Assembly (NCBI GenBank): GCA_033725935.1 | Contig: MU867113.1 | Location: 62,001-126,000 of the forward strand | Reading direction: 5' to 3' | Length of the DNA: 64,000 nt | From: Cladorrhinum sp. PSN259 | Lineage: Eukaryota > Ascomycota > Sordariomycetes > Sordariales > Podosporaceae | Part shown: in pieces, positions 43,443 through 54,492 of the stretch | How positions within the stretch are numbered: position 1 is the first letter of the stretch | How the letters are laid out: each line of letters starts with the position of its first letter | The notes under the pieces: generated by a model | What the model was told of the DNA's origin: nothing | Databases searched by the model: none | What the model saw: only the letters and a program-made list of their open reading frames with translations | Program-made: the position numbers and the translations under genes

Positions 43443-46400
43443 CGGAACAGGGATATATTGAGAGTCACACGTTCTTCGATGGTCGCATGTGGCGTTTTTG
43501 GTGTTTCCCTCTCTTTAAGTATTTTGTTGTTGTTGTTGGATGACCCCTCCTGTTGATCTGCTTCAGAGGGGAAGACGAAGAAGTGCCCCGCCCTCGCAGC
43601 GGCAAGCAGGGGAACACAAAGTCCAAAAGTGGCCCATGCCCAACCATTTCCCCCACTCAACCCACTGTTTCCCCCACACACCTCACTCCCTTCACCACTG
43701 CCCCCGATTGTGCTCCAGGCTGTCACCTCGGTCATCCATCACACAACAGCAACTCTGCTCTCGTGGAGAATTATTATTTTCTCCTTTTATCCAACAAGAC
43801 CAAAATGTTACGCCCGTACGCGAAACCTCAATGCATTTCTCCTCCCATAAGCATCCACTGCGGTGTTCCGAAATTGACCAGCAACTGCCCCGCGGCCGCC
43901 GGCGTCTCTTGCCAAACATCAGTTCATGGCTTCACACAAGACCCTGCATATCGTCCTTCCATTGCTCCCTCGGTCACCCATGCCTCTCGTTGTCAAGACT
44001 TCCCCGTCGTCGAAGCCCATCTTCCCCCCGATCCTTTCTGCCATTCTTGATTCCAGCGGCAGCAGGCTGCTGTGGTTGCACACACCACCCTGCCACGCCT
44101 GCTTGCGCAGTTTTCACCATGGACCTGCCTGCCTGCCTTTCTCCAAGACGTTTCCAAACTCCTGGGTGTGCTTCAGCTGGCAAAAGTAGCCGAGAGTGAG
44201 GAATCCCGGTCAAGCAGCTACCCTCTCCTTCTCTGATCGGGGAGGCGATCGAAGGAACGATCGCCGCACCCACGACATTTTCCCCCATCGGCAGTCGATG
44301 TTCGATGATACGATGACGTTGGCAGAAAGGAAACAAAAACTTGGTCTTGTCGAGTGACAAACAGCTGCATGCAATTGCACACAGCATGGAAACTCAGATT
44401 CTGCGTCAGCGATGAGGGCGAAGCCCGGTCCATCTGTTCACACGGCAACGGCTCTTCGGACCCGACCTCTCCTTCACAAGCAGATGTGAGGTGGCTGTTG
44501 TCTGTCGGAAATAACATGTCTGCAAACTGCAACTGCAGTGCCCTCACTTAGTAACTTCTCATTTGTTCAAAGCCGTTTTCAGCCTCGCTCGTAAAGACTC
44601 CGAAACGCTCCATTCGAACACGACTAATGCGCGCCCTTTCTCTACCTTTCCTTTCTGGTCAGCGATCAAGTGATACAGCGTCGAGCTTCTGCAGTGGCTG
44701 GCGAGGGAAAAAAGAGAGAGTTATAAGACCGACCGACAGCAGCATGTACCGGGATACCTTCGATCAGGAGCATCAATTCATGGGCATGTACGGCGTGGAA
44801 TCGGGCCATTTCTCAGCAAGAAATAGCAGCAATGAGTCTTCAAGACGATCGTCAGAATTAGCTTCGCCAGGCAGCACAAGCACAAGGTGTTGTGGACAGG
44901 AGCCCGTCCGACGCCCCTCGCAACGTGGAACTCAATCCATCCTCCGATGCCCCCTTCTCGCCATACTACCCGCCAGACTCGCTAACTCCAGCCCAATCAC
45001 GCCAGCAACCCATCTCTCCCCTACTCCTGCTGTGCTCTCGATGAAAACGTGCTAGTTTTCAAGCTTGGGCCAGGACGCGGCTCGAGCCGCAGGAAACCGT
45101 TATTTTGGGGCGGCAACCTGCATATCTACCGCCACAACCCGGGCCTATTTTGCTTGCTCTTTCGTCCCTGCGTTTGCCTTGGTTTGCTCGTCAGTGTCCC
45201 GATCGGGCATTGGAGAGAACCGCCAACCCCTGAGCCCCTTTTCCCAAGCGGTTCGGCTGCAAGCTGCTTATCAGCTGTCAGATCTGACATATATGTATGC
45301 TGTCCACTACTGTAGACCCTTTCCATTGTCGTTTGGGCTTGGCAGAGACAGCCACATCCGCGAGCCGCGGCCCTCAGTTTGCGGGGGATGGGTTGTGGCG
45401 TTGAGGGAGACGTGTCGGGTAGCTTTGCGGCTTCGGCTCCCCTCCCGGGCCCTGTTGGTATGAAGTGGGTCTCCTGTCCGTCATTGGCATGACAGTCAAG
45501 GTAGGTAGGGGTTGTGGACCGTGCCTTGCCTGCCGTTCATTCTCAAGCCAACAGTTCGGCCTGGGATGTCGATATTATGATACGCCTGGGGCCGGCGGAA
45601 CAGGATTGCTCTCCCGTTCCGCTGCTGGGCACAACGCACAAACACTAGGTGTCGGGCTCGCTTGATCTTGAGATGTGTTCCTGGTCTCTCTGGCCGTTTT
45701 TGTTTGACCCAAGCATGCAGGCCATGGCGGCCCGCGGAAGGATACGCTCTCATCATACCCGTTCCGGCTTTCTCTTCTCTTGTATTGTCCCCGAAAATGG
45801 GCAATCTACACCGACAAGTTGACGTGTCTCCTTATTACATCACTTCTAAGCATGTTGTGAGCCCAAGTCGGCAAACACAGGCTGGTTTGCCATACCACCC
45901 CTTCGACAGACCATTCGCCCGATCTGAGCATCTGTAATGGTAAAGGGACTGGACAGAGTGCTCCGGTACGACGACCGGGTTACAAAGCGCCGCCGAGATC
46001 CTAGGAACAGGAGCGAATCGCGCCGAAAGAGCTCCTGATCAGCATTGGCACAGCATGAGTTGCCAACAGTCCAGTACATCCTTAACCCAGCCATCCAGCC
46101 CGGCCGGGATGAGATGGGATGGAAAAGAAAAGAAGCTCATCTCCAACAAACCCCACCCCTGACCAAAGGCGGTGTCGGGGATGAGCACGCAAGAAAGTCA
46201 CTCTCACCTTGATTCGCCTCCACATGGGCGCCGGGGAATACAAACGCGAGGCCGGCTGCAGTGTGTGTCCCAGACACCACGAGGTTTTGGCAATCTGCCA
46301 ATGCAAGAAGAAGGTCCCCTTTTTAAGTGTCACTGTCGCCATCTATCTCTTCCGTCTATCTCTGCTATATCACCCTTTTCATGGCTCCATGTCTCACTGC

Positions 46401-46555
46401 TTGACATATATGCAGCTTTGTTTTGTGAAGCAAACGCTCACTTCTGTCGTCCTATCCCGTCTCGAGTTTACCCTTTTTGTTGAGGTTGAGCTTGCTGTTG
46501 ACCGAGATACCCGCTACCGTGGTTTGGGGTTTCATGCCCACTGGCCTTGTTCGAA
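43443..46555. other. 3.1 kb region without an intact gene
   Basis: Divergent region between the coiled-coil gene and the LrgAB-like gene. 43540-44200 is C-rich and open in several frames at once, which I take as composition. The stretch 44744-45300 may be a broken gene (separate entry). The rest, 45300-46555, shows no gene signal. Confidence 0.45.
44744..45300 (+). pseudogene. Possible relic of a Ser-rich membrane-protein gene
   Basis: From ATG 44744 one frame reads MYRDTFDQEHQFMGMYG ... NESSRRSSELASPGSTSTR. A second frame then reads GVVDRSPSDAPRNVELNP ... PFSPYYPPDSLTPAQ. A third reads ALDENVLVFKLGPGRGSSRR. Each piece looks like real protein and they follow each other without gaps, but the frame changes at about 44885 and 45030 with no intron signals. 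The order (Ser-rich cytosolic tail, then basic residues before KPLFW) would suit the N-terminus of a type II membrane protein. No downstream catalytic region was found, so a decayed gene or a chance 5' region are both possible. Confidence 0.3.
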
Positions 46556-48531
46556 ATGTCATCACAATCGTCTGCTTCTACCACAGTCAACATGCCACCA
46601 GGGTTTTACAGGCAAACTCTCTCGAGGATATCCGACGGTCTCATCGCCATTGCCATTGTCTTTGTGGCACAGTTACTTCTGGCAGGTATTCAATATGTGT
46701 TGGACGACCGAGGTATCGACTTCCCCCCTTCGATAGTAGCCATGACTGGCATCTTTCTTGTCTTTTCTGTGTGCGGGTATTTCTTTCCTGGAGTCGAAGA
46801 CTTTTACCGGAATCGACTCAAGCGTGCTGTGAGTTACCCTTCTAAATCCGTCTTATGAGAGAGAAATATCTAATTCTTCTGCGTACAGGCCGATCTCCTG
46901 AATCGTCACATGTCCATTGGATTCACCATCCCCTTCATAATGATATTGAAGGGGCCAATCTCGGATGCTAAAACGATCGGAGCAATAATCGGTTGCTTCG
47001 GTGAGTCAAACTGTAATATTTTCTCTCATTAGAATGCCGTACTGATATCCCGCTCCCAGTCCTCACCGGCCTCCTCAACACCATTCTTGCCTACATCTTT
47101 GCCCTACCCCTCCAATGTCTCATGGTTCGCTGGGACAAAGGCCAATGGAACGATAATACTCCCTCCGGTGCTCTCGAATCTGCACCAGCAACAACCTCAG
47201 CCCCATCTATCGAGCCAACAAAGCCAAGACCTTCAAAACTCCGCGCCCCAGTCAAGTCTCTCTGCGACTCAATGGAGAGTTCACCCTCAGACGAGTCTTT
47301 CAACTCCGATTCAGATACCACGCTTCCTCTACAGCATCTCCCGTCAACGCAACAAACCCCCTCCAGTTCCTCGACCCGTCTTCTTCTGTGGGCACTTACA
47401 AACCCCCTCCTTATTACGCTCTGGCTCCTAACCCTCACCCTCGGTCTCCCTCTCCGCCTTCTCTCCGGCCCCTCCTCCCCGCTGCTTTCCACCCTGCTCC
47501 TCTTTTCCCTCTGGCTATCAACTCTAACGCTGCAATCAACGATCAAATCATCATCTTCAATCCCTCCCTCCCTCCGAACCATACTATCCGGCCTCTTAAA
47601 CCCAGTCTTATTCACCTCCCTCGGCATGTCAGCTTACATCTATATCGAAGTCTGTCTCACCAACTCTTCCCTATCCAATATCTTATCATCCCTCCAATCC
47701 AACACTACGGTTTCATCGTTTATCGCCCACCATCATCACCATCACAAACACTCATCAAATTCTTCAAGTCTAAAAGCAGGCGACATAGCCCTGTCGATCC
47801 TAAACAGCGGGCTGGTTTCCTGGGGCTTGAAACTCTACGAATACCGCACTCAGCTATTGTCCCGCGCCGGTCTGACCGTCTTTTCCGTCTCCTCGATCCT
47901 CGCCGGTTTTAATGTCATCTGCGGCCCGTTGATCGCCCACAGTATCGGAGTCAAACCCGATTCGAGAGCCCTGAGTTTTGCTGCGCGGAGCGTCACCCTC
48001 GCATTGGGCAATCCTGTGATGCAGGCGCTGGGCGGTGATGTGGGACTAAACGCCGCCATGGTCGTCGTGAGCGGGATTGTGTTCCAGATGGGGTTAGGAT
48101 TCGGTGTCGGGGGTTGGTTGGAGGGACGGTTGTTTGGTGGTGTGATGTTGGAAGGGAGGAGCGAAGAACTAAGAGGGGGCGATGTTGAAGCACAGTTACA
48201 GCGGAGAGAGGAGATCCAGGAGCAGCGGGATCAGCAGCAACGTCAGCGACGGGACCACCAACAAGCGCAGCAAGGACAGGAACCTGAAGGAGAGAGGCAA
48301 AAACGGCAAGAAGAAAAGGACGGCAGTGACGACCCGAGAACAGTAGCAGCGGGCGTCACGGTGGGCATCAACGCGGCGGCCATGGGGACTGCGTATCTCT
48401 ACGAAGTACACAGCGAGGCGGCGCCTTACTCTGCGCTGTCGATGATGGCGCTGGGGATCATGAGTGTCGTATTTTCTTGCGTCGGTCCGTTGGCCGCCTG
48501 GGTTGCAGGGAGTGTTGTTACATCTTTGTAA
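46556..48531 (+). CDS. LrgA-LrgB fusion-like membrane protein, three exons
   Basis: Model: 46556-46828, 46889-47000, 47060-48531; 1857 nt, 618 residues, introns 60 and 59 nt. The N-terminal part has LrgA-like hydrophobic helices (DGLIAIAIVFVAQLLLAGI, IVAMTGIFLVFSVCGYF, GFTIPFIMILKG). A Ser/Pro-rich cytosolic linker follows, then LrgB-like helices including NAAMVVVSGIVFQMG and GVTVGINAAAMGTAYLYE. A Gln/Arg-rich insertion of about 60 residues breaks the LrgB half before the last helices. Bacterial LrgA/LrgB are separate proteins affecting murein hydrolase export. The plant fusion PLGG1 carries glycolate/glycerate in the chloroplast envelope. A small-acid transport role is possible here but unproved. 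Start: first ATG; the frame is open upstream only from TTG. Confidence 0.8.
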
Positions 48532-49301
48532 CTTTTTACTCCTTCATTTCACCTTGTTTCCTTTTTTTCTTCTCCCTCTCTTTCTCTTTTTATCTCGGTT
48601 GACTGCCCGTTATCTATTTAATATTTGATGAGACTTACGATTTCTTTTTTGGGTTTTCTCTTCTTTCTGGGTAAAGAATGATACCACGGGATTGTTGGCT
48701 GAAAAGGCCCAGGTGCAATGAGAGGAAATTGAACAGGGGGGGAAAGGAAACGAACGGGTGAGCGTTTGCTGATAAAGACGCTTCTAAGCTCCTGGCGAGC
48801 TTGCGCGCAGAGACTTACTTTATTTATTGATATTTTCTTCTTCTTCCTTTGTGTTGCGTCTCTCGGATTCTGTTATATACCCCCTCCTGTTTCTAGACTT
48901 GTTGAGTGAAACGGTTGAGCTTTTAGACTCCCGTTCGTATTATCTTATGGTTCATATAGCATCACATTTCTTGTATCTGTAGTAAGATTGCTTGGAAAAG
49001 GAGTTGAGGGAGTTTAATGTACCATGTACATAGAAAGTGGATCGAATCGAAGGTCTTTGAACACATAAAAAGAGATCAAATATTGTCTCGCGTATCTTGA
49101 AGTTATGAATCATCGAGCGAAGCGAGAACTGGGGTTTGGGGGCTTGCCCCCGTACACAAATGGAAAGCGCTTGGTCCGATGTGCCAATAGCTGCGACGCT
49201 CGTCATTTTGGATGGTATATAAACAGGGTTCTTCAGTTTCCGTCTCGCATGCCCAACTTATTGAATATCCCCGTCCGAGTCATTCGTCTCAGAATTGGCT
49301 T
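48532..49301. other. Intergenic between convergent genes
   Basis: 3' regions of the LrgAB-like and Pin1 genes. Pyrimidine-rich just after 48532; no gene. Confidence 0.5.
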
Positions 49302-50006
49302 CTACGCAATCCTCTCAATCAAGTGCAGCCCGCTGGCGGTGTCGACGACCGACGACACCTGCCCGGGCTTCAGGGCAAACGCAGCATCCTCAAACTCCTT
49401 TTGCATGTCGCCTTTGCCAAAGTATCCCAGATCTCCGCCCTTGCGAGCGCTGCTGCAGTCGGATTCGCTTTGAGCTAGGTCTTGGAGGCTGATCTCGCCT
49501 TCCTGGATGCGCTGCTCGAATTGCTTGATGATTCTTAGGGCCTCATCCTTGCTCCGTGTGATCTCGGCCTGGCACAGACAAAAGCAAAGTCAGACACAAC
49601 AATGATATAGATTTTGGAAAGAAAAAGAAAGCTCACCTCCTTCCAGCTGGAAGGGCGCCGGCTCTGGTTGTGCTTGACGAGCAGGTGGGCGGCGCGAATC
49701 TTGCCGGGGACGCTCTCCTCGGCAGTAGCGGGCTTGGTGTGGTAGGTCGCCATGTAGTGCTTGAGCTTTTCCGTGTCGGCGCCAGCTGGTGGTTCCCATC
49801 TAGAGATCTTTTCCGCGGCGTTGAAGTAGTAGGGGAGGTTCTTGCTGTTGCTGTGGCGGACCTCCCATCCAGCAGGGAGACCAGTTTCGGGTTGCTGCTC
49901 GTCCGAGGAACAAAGACAATGTCGATTAGTTGATGAACTGGTACGGATTGAATGATGGGAACAAAGGGTCAGTCTGCGCCAAAAGAGCAAGACTTACATC
50001 GCTCAT
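49302..50006 (-). CDS. Pin1/Ess1-type parvulin peptidyl-prolyl isomerase, three exons
   Basis: Model: complement of 49302-49568, 49637-49897, 49998-50006; 537 nt, 178 residues. Exon 1 codes only MSD, followed by GTAAGT. The acceptor of intron 1 could be either of two sites 3 nt apart (exon 2 starting at 49897 or 49894). Residues about 9-41 form a WW domain (LPAGWEVRHSNSKNLPYYF ... ISRWEPP). The parvulin domain begins at KIRAAHLLVKHNQSRRPSSW, with basic residues for phosphate binding, and includes DLAQSESDCSSARKGGDLGY and ends GLHLIERIA. It isomerises phospho-Ser/Thr-Pro bonds, notably in the RNA polymerase II C-terminal domain, in the nucleus. Length and domain order match yeast Ess1 and human Pin1. 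Confidence 0.95.
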
Positions 50007-51420
50007 GGTGTTTGAGGTTTGGTGGAGTGCGCTTTGGTAAGACAATAGGGAGTGCGGGGCTTGGGGAAGCCACTTCTTTTGGGTATAAGCTCGAATTGGC
50101 TGCACAAGAAACTGTATTTGACGCGAATCTGAAGCTTTTCTATGTAACCTGGAAGATAGGCAGGTGGGTGTAAGGTTGAGAGGAATAGAAAGGAAGGAAC
50201 AAGGCAAGATGGGATGGGTTACAGTGCGTGTTTATTCATGGAAACCTCTGGATTGCGGAGTGCATGCATCAACACGGCGTCCCATGGGCGGGGTGAAGGG
50301 GGACGGTGGGGAGCATTTCTTGGCGCATTCAGGGCACGGATCACAGCAGGGTCCCGTCCTTGGTTCTGGTGCAGGGCATCTCGTCTCACTGGCTGCCTTC
50401 TCCTGCTGAGATGTGCACGAGAGTGATGACCTGATTCGAGGTGTGGCACACAATTTACGCCGTATGTATGTGCTGTGAATCACGGGAACCTACACCAATG
50501 CTGGCATGGCATGTTCCGACACGGCAGATGATAGATAGCCTGCTAATAATTACCTGATTATTCTATCATCCTGTGAGTACAAACGATGACGATCTCCGGG
50601 TCATGCATATTTACCCTTTACCCAAGCCGTGGTTTTTGGGACCACGAAACCAGCGAATGGCAAACCGAAAGCCGGGTAAACTTCAACTTGGCCACTCACC
50701 CGGTATCGTGCGCTGAAGCGTTTGGTATAATTCGGGTACACGCTCCAGCAGAGAACAATGGATGTGATGCAAGAAGACTCGCCGGCAGCTGTTGTTGGCC
50801 TCTGGTTTGCGCTACACATCCACAACACCATCAAGATCAACGGCTAGATAATGACTCAGCTTGTGATCAGCCAAACAACCAAAAGTAAAAATGACGGTAA
50901 TTTCTTGCACCTTGTCAAAACAGAGCATGAGCTTCTCTGTTGCGGGAGCAACAGCAGACAAAAGAAGAGAGTGGGGTATCTAATACCTAATTCAGTCGCT
51001 TAACCTTGCGAGCGAGGAGCAGCGAATCCGGAAAGGGAAAGGTGCCGTTTCTTCGTTTCGTTGGGCGGTGGCGCATGGGTCCGTTCAGGTCACTGGATGC
51101 TGCATGTGCCTTCCATCCAAATGCTTCCCGACCTTCCTTTGTTAATCATCACTTTTTTTGAACTGCAATTCAACTTCCATTCCTTTTTCAACAGCAAATT
51201 TCAAAGCGTGGCAGCCAGGCAACCTTGTGCAAACTTTGTATTCGATATAACTTGCTCTCGCATCAATCATCCACCTGGTTTATTAGGCAACCATTTGCTC
51301 AATCAGAGCCATCAAATTCTCCCTCTCTTCCACGACATCAGCCGTCGACATTTGCGACAACTCCTCGCAACCGCGACACCCACATTCAGCGCGACGCGCC
51401 ATCCCATCACTACATCAGCA
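50007..51420. other. 1.4 kb divergent intergenic region
   Basis: Between the Pin1 gene (minus) and RPB9 (plus). The RPB9 frame is open back to 51061 but that part has no homology-like character and is probably 5' UTR. No other gene seen. Confidence 0.5.
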
Positions 51421-52453
51421 ATGTCATCTCCTGCACCATCTTCTCCCGGCCAGGAGCAGGCCAAGAAGCCATTTGAGCAGATCACCTTCCGCTTCTGCTC
51501 CGAATGCAGCAACATGCTTTACCCCAGAGAAGACGACATGAACCGACAGCTCATGTTCGTTTGCCGAACCTGCAACTATTCCGAAAAGGCCACGACGGCC
51601 TGTATCTATCGCAATATCCTCAACAACGCCGCCGGCGAGACAGCTGGTGTGACGCAGGATGTTGGCAGTGATCCTACGGTGCGTGTTTCTTCGGTTGTTT
51701 GTCAAGGTGCTGTGGGGTGTGGGGATTCAGATGCTTCAGTCTATGTCTGCTGCCTGACGTGCGGCCGCATGATTACATGCGAAATTTGCCGCGATAAACT
51801 CGCCGTCCTCCCTGCTGCCACCAACAACGTTCCTCTCGACGCGACCGAACTTGCACGCCATTTCATGCAACTCGATCAAGACGATGCCGACATCTACCCG
51901 TTGGATGAAGACAGTGGTGACCTCGCCGCCGCCATGGCCAACACCAGCGACTACTTTGGAGAATTGATGGAGGAGGATGAGGAAGAGGCGATGGGCTTCG
52001 AGCCTGAAAAGCTGGCAACATCACACTACACTCTAGTTCAAGGGACCTCTTGATTACAACATATCAAAACAAGCTCCATAAAATCACGAAAACACACGGC
52101 ACATACACCATAATGTACAATATCCTCGGCATCTACCACACATGCGTCTTTCTCATTTGGCTTTCAGCGACATAGACTGGAGTTTTTGGATCATTGGGCG
52201 GCGTTGCACTGGTTTTGCTTCGCTCAGACGCAATGGCTGACTGAGTTTTACTGCTCTATAGCTCCCAAGATCAAAGCGCAACTGCCCGGTCTGCAATCAC
52301 GGCGAGTGTGTATACTTTCAGTCTCAACAGCGTACGTCCGAGACTGGCATGGTGAGTTGAAGACTGCCCAAGATTTGTTCCAACAATCCTCGTACTAACC
52401 AAGCTCAGAAACTCTTTTACGTCTGCTGCGAATGTGGTGAAATTTTCCAATAA
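51421..52453 (+). CDS. rpb9: RNA polymerase II subunit RPB9, three exons, with an unusually long first intron
   Basis: Model: 51421-51678, 52262-52351, 52409-52453; 393 nt, 130 residues. Exon 1 encodes the first zinc ribbon (FRFCSECSNMLYPRED ... FVCRTCNYSEKA) and ends GETAGVTQDVGSDPT. Exon 2 continues LPRSKRNCPVCNHGECVYF and QSQQRTSETGM. Exon 3 encodes KLFYVCCECGEIFQ and the stop. Together these give the two Cys4 ribbons and the GSDPTLPRS junction of RPB9, a subunit needed for start-site choice, fidelity and TFIIS response. Intron 1 (51679-52261) is 583 nt, far longer than the others here; intron 2 is 57 nt with branch TACTAAC. The frame after exon 1 does not stop until 52053, so a gene caller would easily merge exon 1 with intron sequence. 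Confidence 0.92.
51679..52053 (+). other. In-frame open segment inside RPB9 intron 1 (possible alternative 3' end)
   Basis: Directly after exon 1 the frame stays open for 124 codons. It starts with a Cys-rich part (VVCQGAVGCG ... YVCCLTCGRMITCEICRDKL) and continues with an acidic part (HFMQLDQDDADIYPLDEDSG ... ELMEEDEEEAMGFEPEKL). Codon third positions look coding. YVCC-x-x-CG echoes YVCCECG of the true last exon. If the intron is retained, an RPB9 form of 210 residues would result, with one normal ribbon and a different C-terminus. It might also be an independent nested exon. Not proven to be translated. Confidence 0.45.
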
Positions 52454-52808
52454 GTTTTCACGCTTGATGAGAAATTTAGATCTGTTGTTTCGGCGGAAAA
52501 GGTTGCATATTACGGCGTTAATAAAGGGATAGTATGAGTAGAAAAGGGTGGCTTCATATACTTCGGAAATAGTTATTATTCTCCCTTATTCTTTTGACAT
52601 GAGGAATTGATTATCAGATGGGAGATTGACCATTGTAGTTGGAGGTATGCATGGTTTTAAAGTGGTTTTTTTCGACTGTGTTCAAAAGTACAAGTAGTAT
52701 ACACGACGCCAGGGGACGCCGGCATCTGTTGCCAACCCACTGTAGCAATCCAACTATCACAAGATTGCAACGCCAATCCAGGGGTAATCGTATTTATTCC
52801 ATCGTCTT
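52454..52808. other. Intergenic between convergent genes
   Basis: About 355 bp, AT-rich, 3' regions of RPB9 and uL14m. No gene. Confidence 0.5.
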
Positions 52809-53345
52809 TTATGCTTGCATTGGTGCCATGCTGAGAATCCTGCTCCACTTCTTCTTGCGAAGCTCCTGGCCCACGACGCCGTTGATGCGTGATCCGATGG
52901 GGTCACCCGACTTGTTGATGAGGACGCATGCATTGTCGTCGAACTTGACGCAGCTGCCGTCTCTGCGCGTAACCTTCTGTCTTGTTCGTACCACAACGGC
53001 GTGTCTGATATCTCCGCGTTTGACCTTGGCACCGGAAGAACCGGCCATACCCTCTGCCTGTGCTCCTCTCTGCTTCTGAACGACGACAACTATCCTGTCA
53101 CCTATAGATGGCCGAAACTACTGTCAGTGGACCGAAGTTGGAAGTTTGTACGCCGGAGGAGTTCGCGTACCAATCGAGGCATGTCTCTTCTGTCCAACAA
53201 CCATTGCGCACTCAACAATCGCGGCGCCAGAGTTGTCGATGCAGTTGAGCATTGTCTAGAACAAAAGCCTCAGTCAGCATAGGCAGCTTTTAACCGAGTT
53301 GAAGCCAGAAGCAGAAAGTGAAAGACATACCTTTAATTGAATCAT
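52809..53345 (-). CDS. Mitochondrial large-subunit ribosomal protein uL14m (yeast Mrpl38 type), three exons
   Basis: Model: complement of 52809-53101, 53171-53255, 53331-53345; 393 nt, 130 residues. Exon 1 is only 15 nt (MIQLK); introns are 75 and 69 nt. The protein reads MIQLKTMLNCIDNSGAAIVE, then VVGQKRHASIGDRIVVVVQ, KVKRGDIRHAVVVRTRQKV, DGSCVKFDDNACVLINKSGD and PIGSRINGVVGQELRKK. This is the complete uL14 fold at bacterial length. The bacterial-like sequence points to the mitochondrial protein and not the cytosolic Rpl23. It sits at the subunit interface of the mitoribosome. No clear cleavable presequence, as is usual for this subunit. Confidence 0.93.
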
Positions 53346-54492
53346 CTTGACTGTGAGACGGCCAGGCCGTTATATCTCTGTCTGGTGTTGCGAGTCCGTT
53401 AACCAAAACCCCGGGATCACGGACCAACGCCGCGCCGTGCTCCGCTGGACGTTGTAGAAAATTGTTTGCGGTGGACAGCCAAGCTTTCTTGCTTAGGTAA
53501 TGCTCTGCTCCAAGGGGCCCAATCGGGATCCAGCTGCAAGCTCTTAAACTTGAACCAAAGTGTCGGTCAGGGTGGGAACTCTTCAACCACCAACCGGCCA
53601 ATTATCTTTGTTGCGCATTGCAGTTGACTGGGATCACGGTTGTTGGCTCGCCCTCTCCCCCACCAGGTTTTGCGCGCCAACTCCCCAATTCGCCTAGCCT
53701 CCTCAATTTCCACGGCAACCAGAGAGGAGGATCTTTGGAGACTTGCGAGGAGTTTGGATCTGGGTTTGAGAATGTCAATTGCACGCATTTCTCTCCGTCT
53801 TTTTTCTCCTCGTATGATCTTCAACGTCCAAAAACAGACGCCATTTTAACTCTTTGTTTATCATTTATGGGTTTTCCGAAAGCATCCAAACTCCGGTAAT
53901 ACACACAGTTTTATCGATCAGAAGCAGGAACCTGGAAGCGCCCACACCTGCTCAGCGGAACCCTGAAGGGCACGGCATTATCTTTCCTGCACAAGTTCCC
54001 GCTGCAAGTAGCATTTTATGACGACAGACAGTCAGCTGCCCCGTCTCACCAATTCAGCCCGTCCACGCCGCCTTCCTCCTTTCCTGCCCGCTTTGCGATA
54101 CTGCGGTCTGGCCCCAAATTGACACTTTGCACTGACATGTCAATTGCGGTCAGAGGCTGAGTTTGCACTTGTCTCACCACCACAACCGGCCCAGCCGCTG
54201 CGGGATTGAGGTGCCGAGGCGGGAAGCAATCATTTCCAGGTTCCATCCATTCCATTGACACCGATTCGGAAACTGCTCTCCTCCCTCCCTCCCTCTCTTT
54301 TTTTAGGGAACAACGCATGAAGAGGGTTGCCCATCAAAGCTGACCCTCGTCCATTCCTTCCTTCCTCCTTTCTCTCCTCCCACTCACTCCTTTTCAAAGT
54401 TGCGTTAGCCCAAAACCTTTGGATTTTTTGGCTTTGTCACTCCTTTATTTTCGACATTTCATACTGTCGACCAACGATCCAATCCCAGCACC
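53346..54492. other. 1.15 kb divergent intergenic region
   Basis: Between uL14m (minus) and SET9 (plus). CT-rich tracts at about 54283-54303 and 54357-54380 are probably part of the SET9 core promoter. No gene seen. Confidence 0.5.

Noticed and set aside
43540..44199. Plus-strand frame of 219 codons
   Set aside because: C-rich DNA open in several frames at once; Ser/Pro/His/Arg-rich translation without family features.
51061..52053. Single 330-residue protein including RPB9 exon 1
   Set aside because: Homology places the RPB9 start at 51421, and the real second zinc ribbon lies in spliced exons at 52262-52453.
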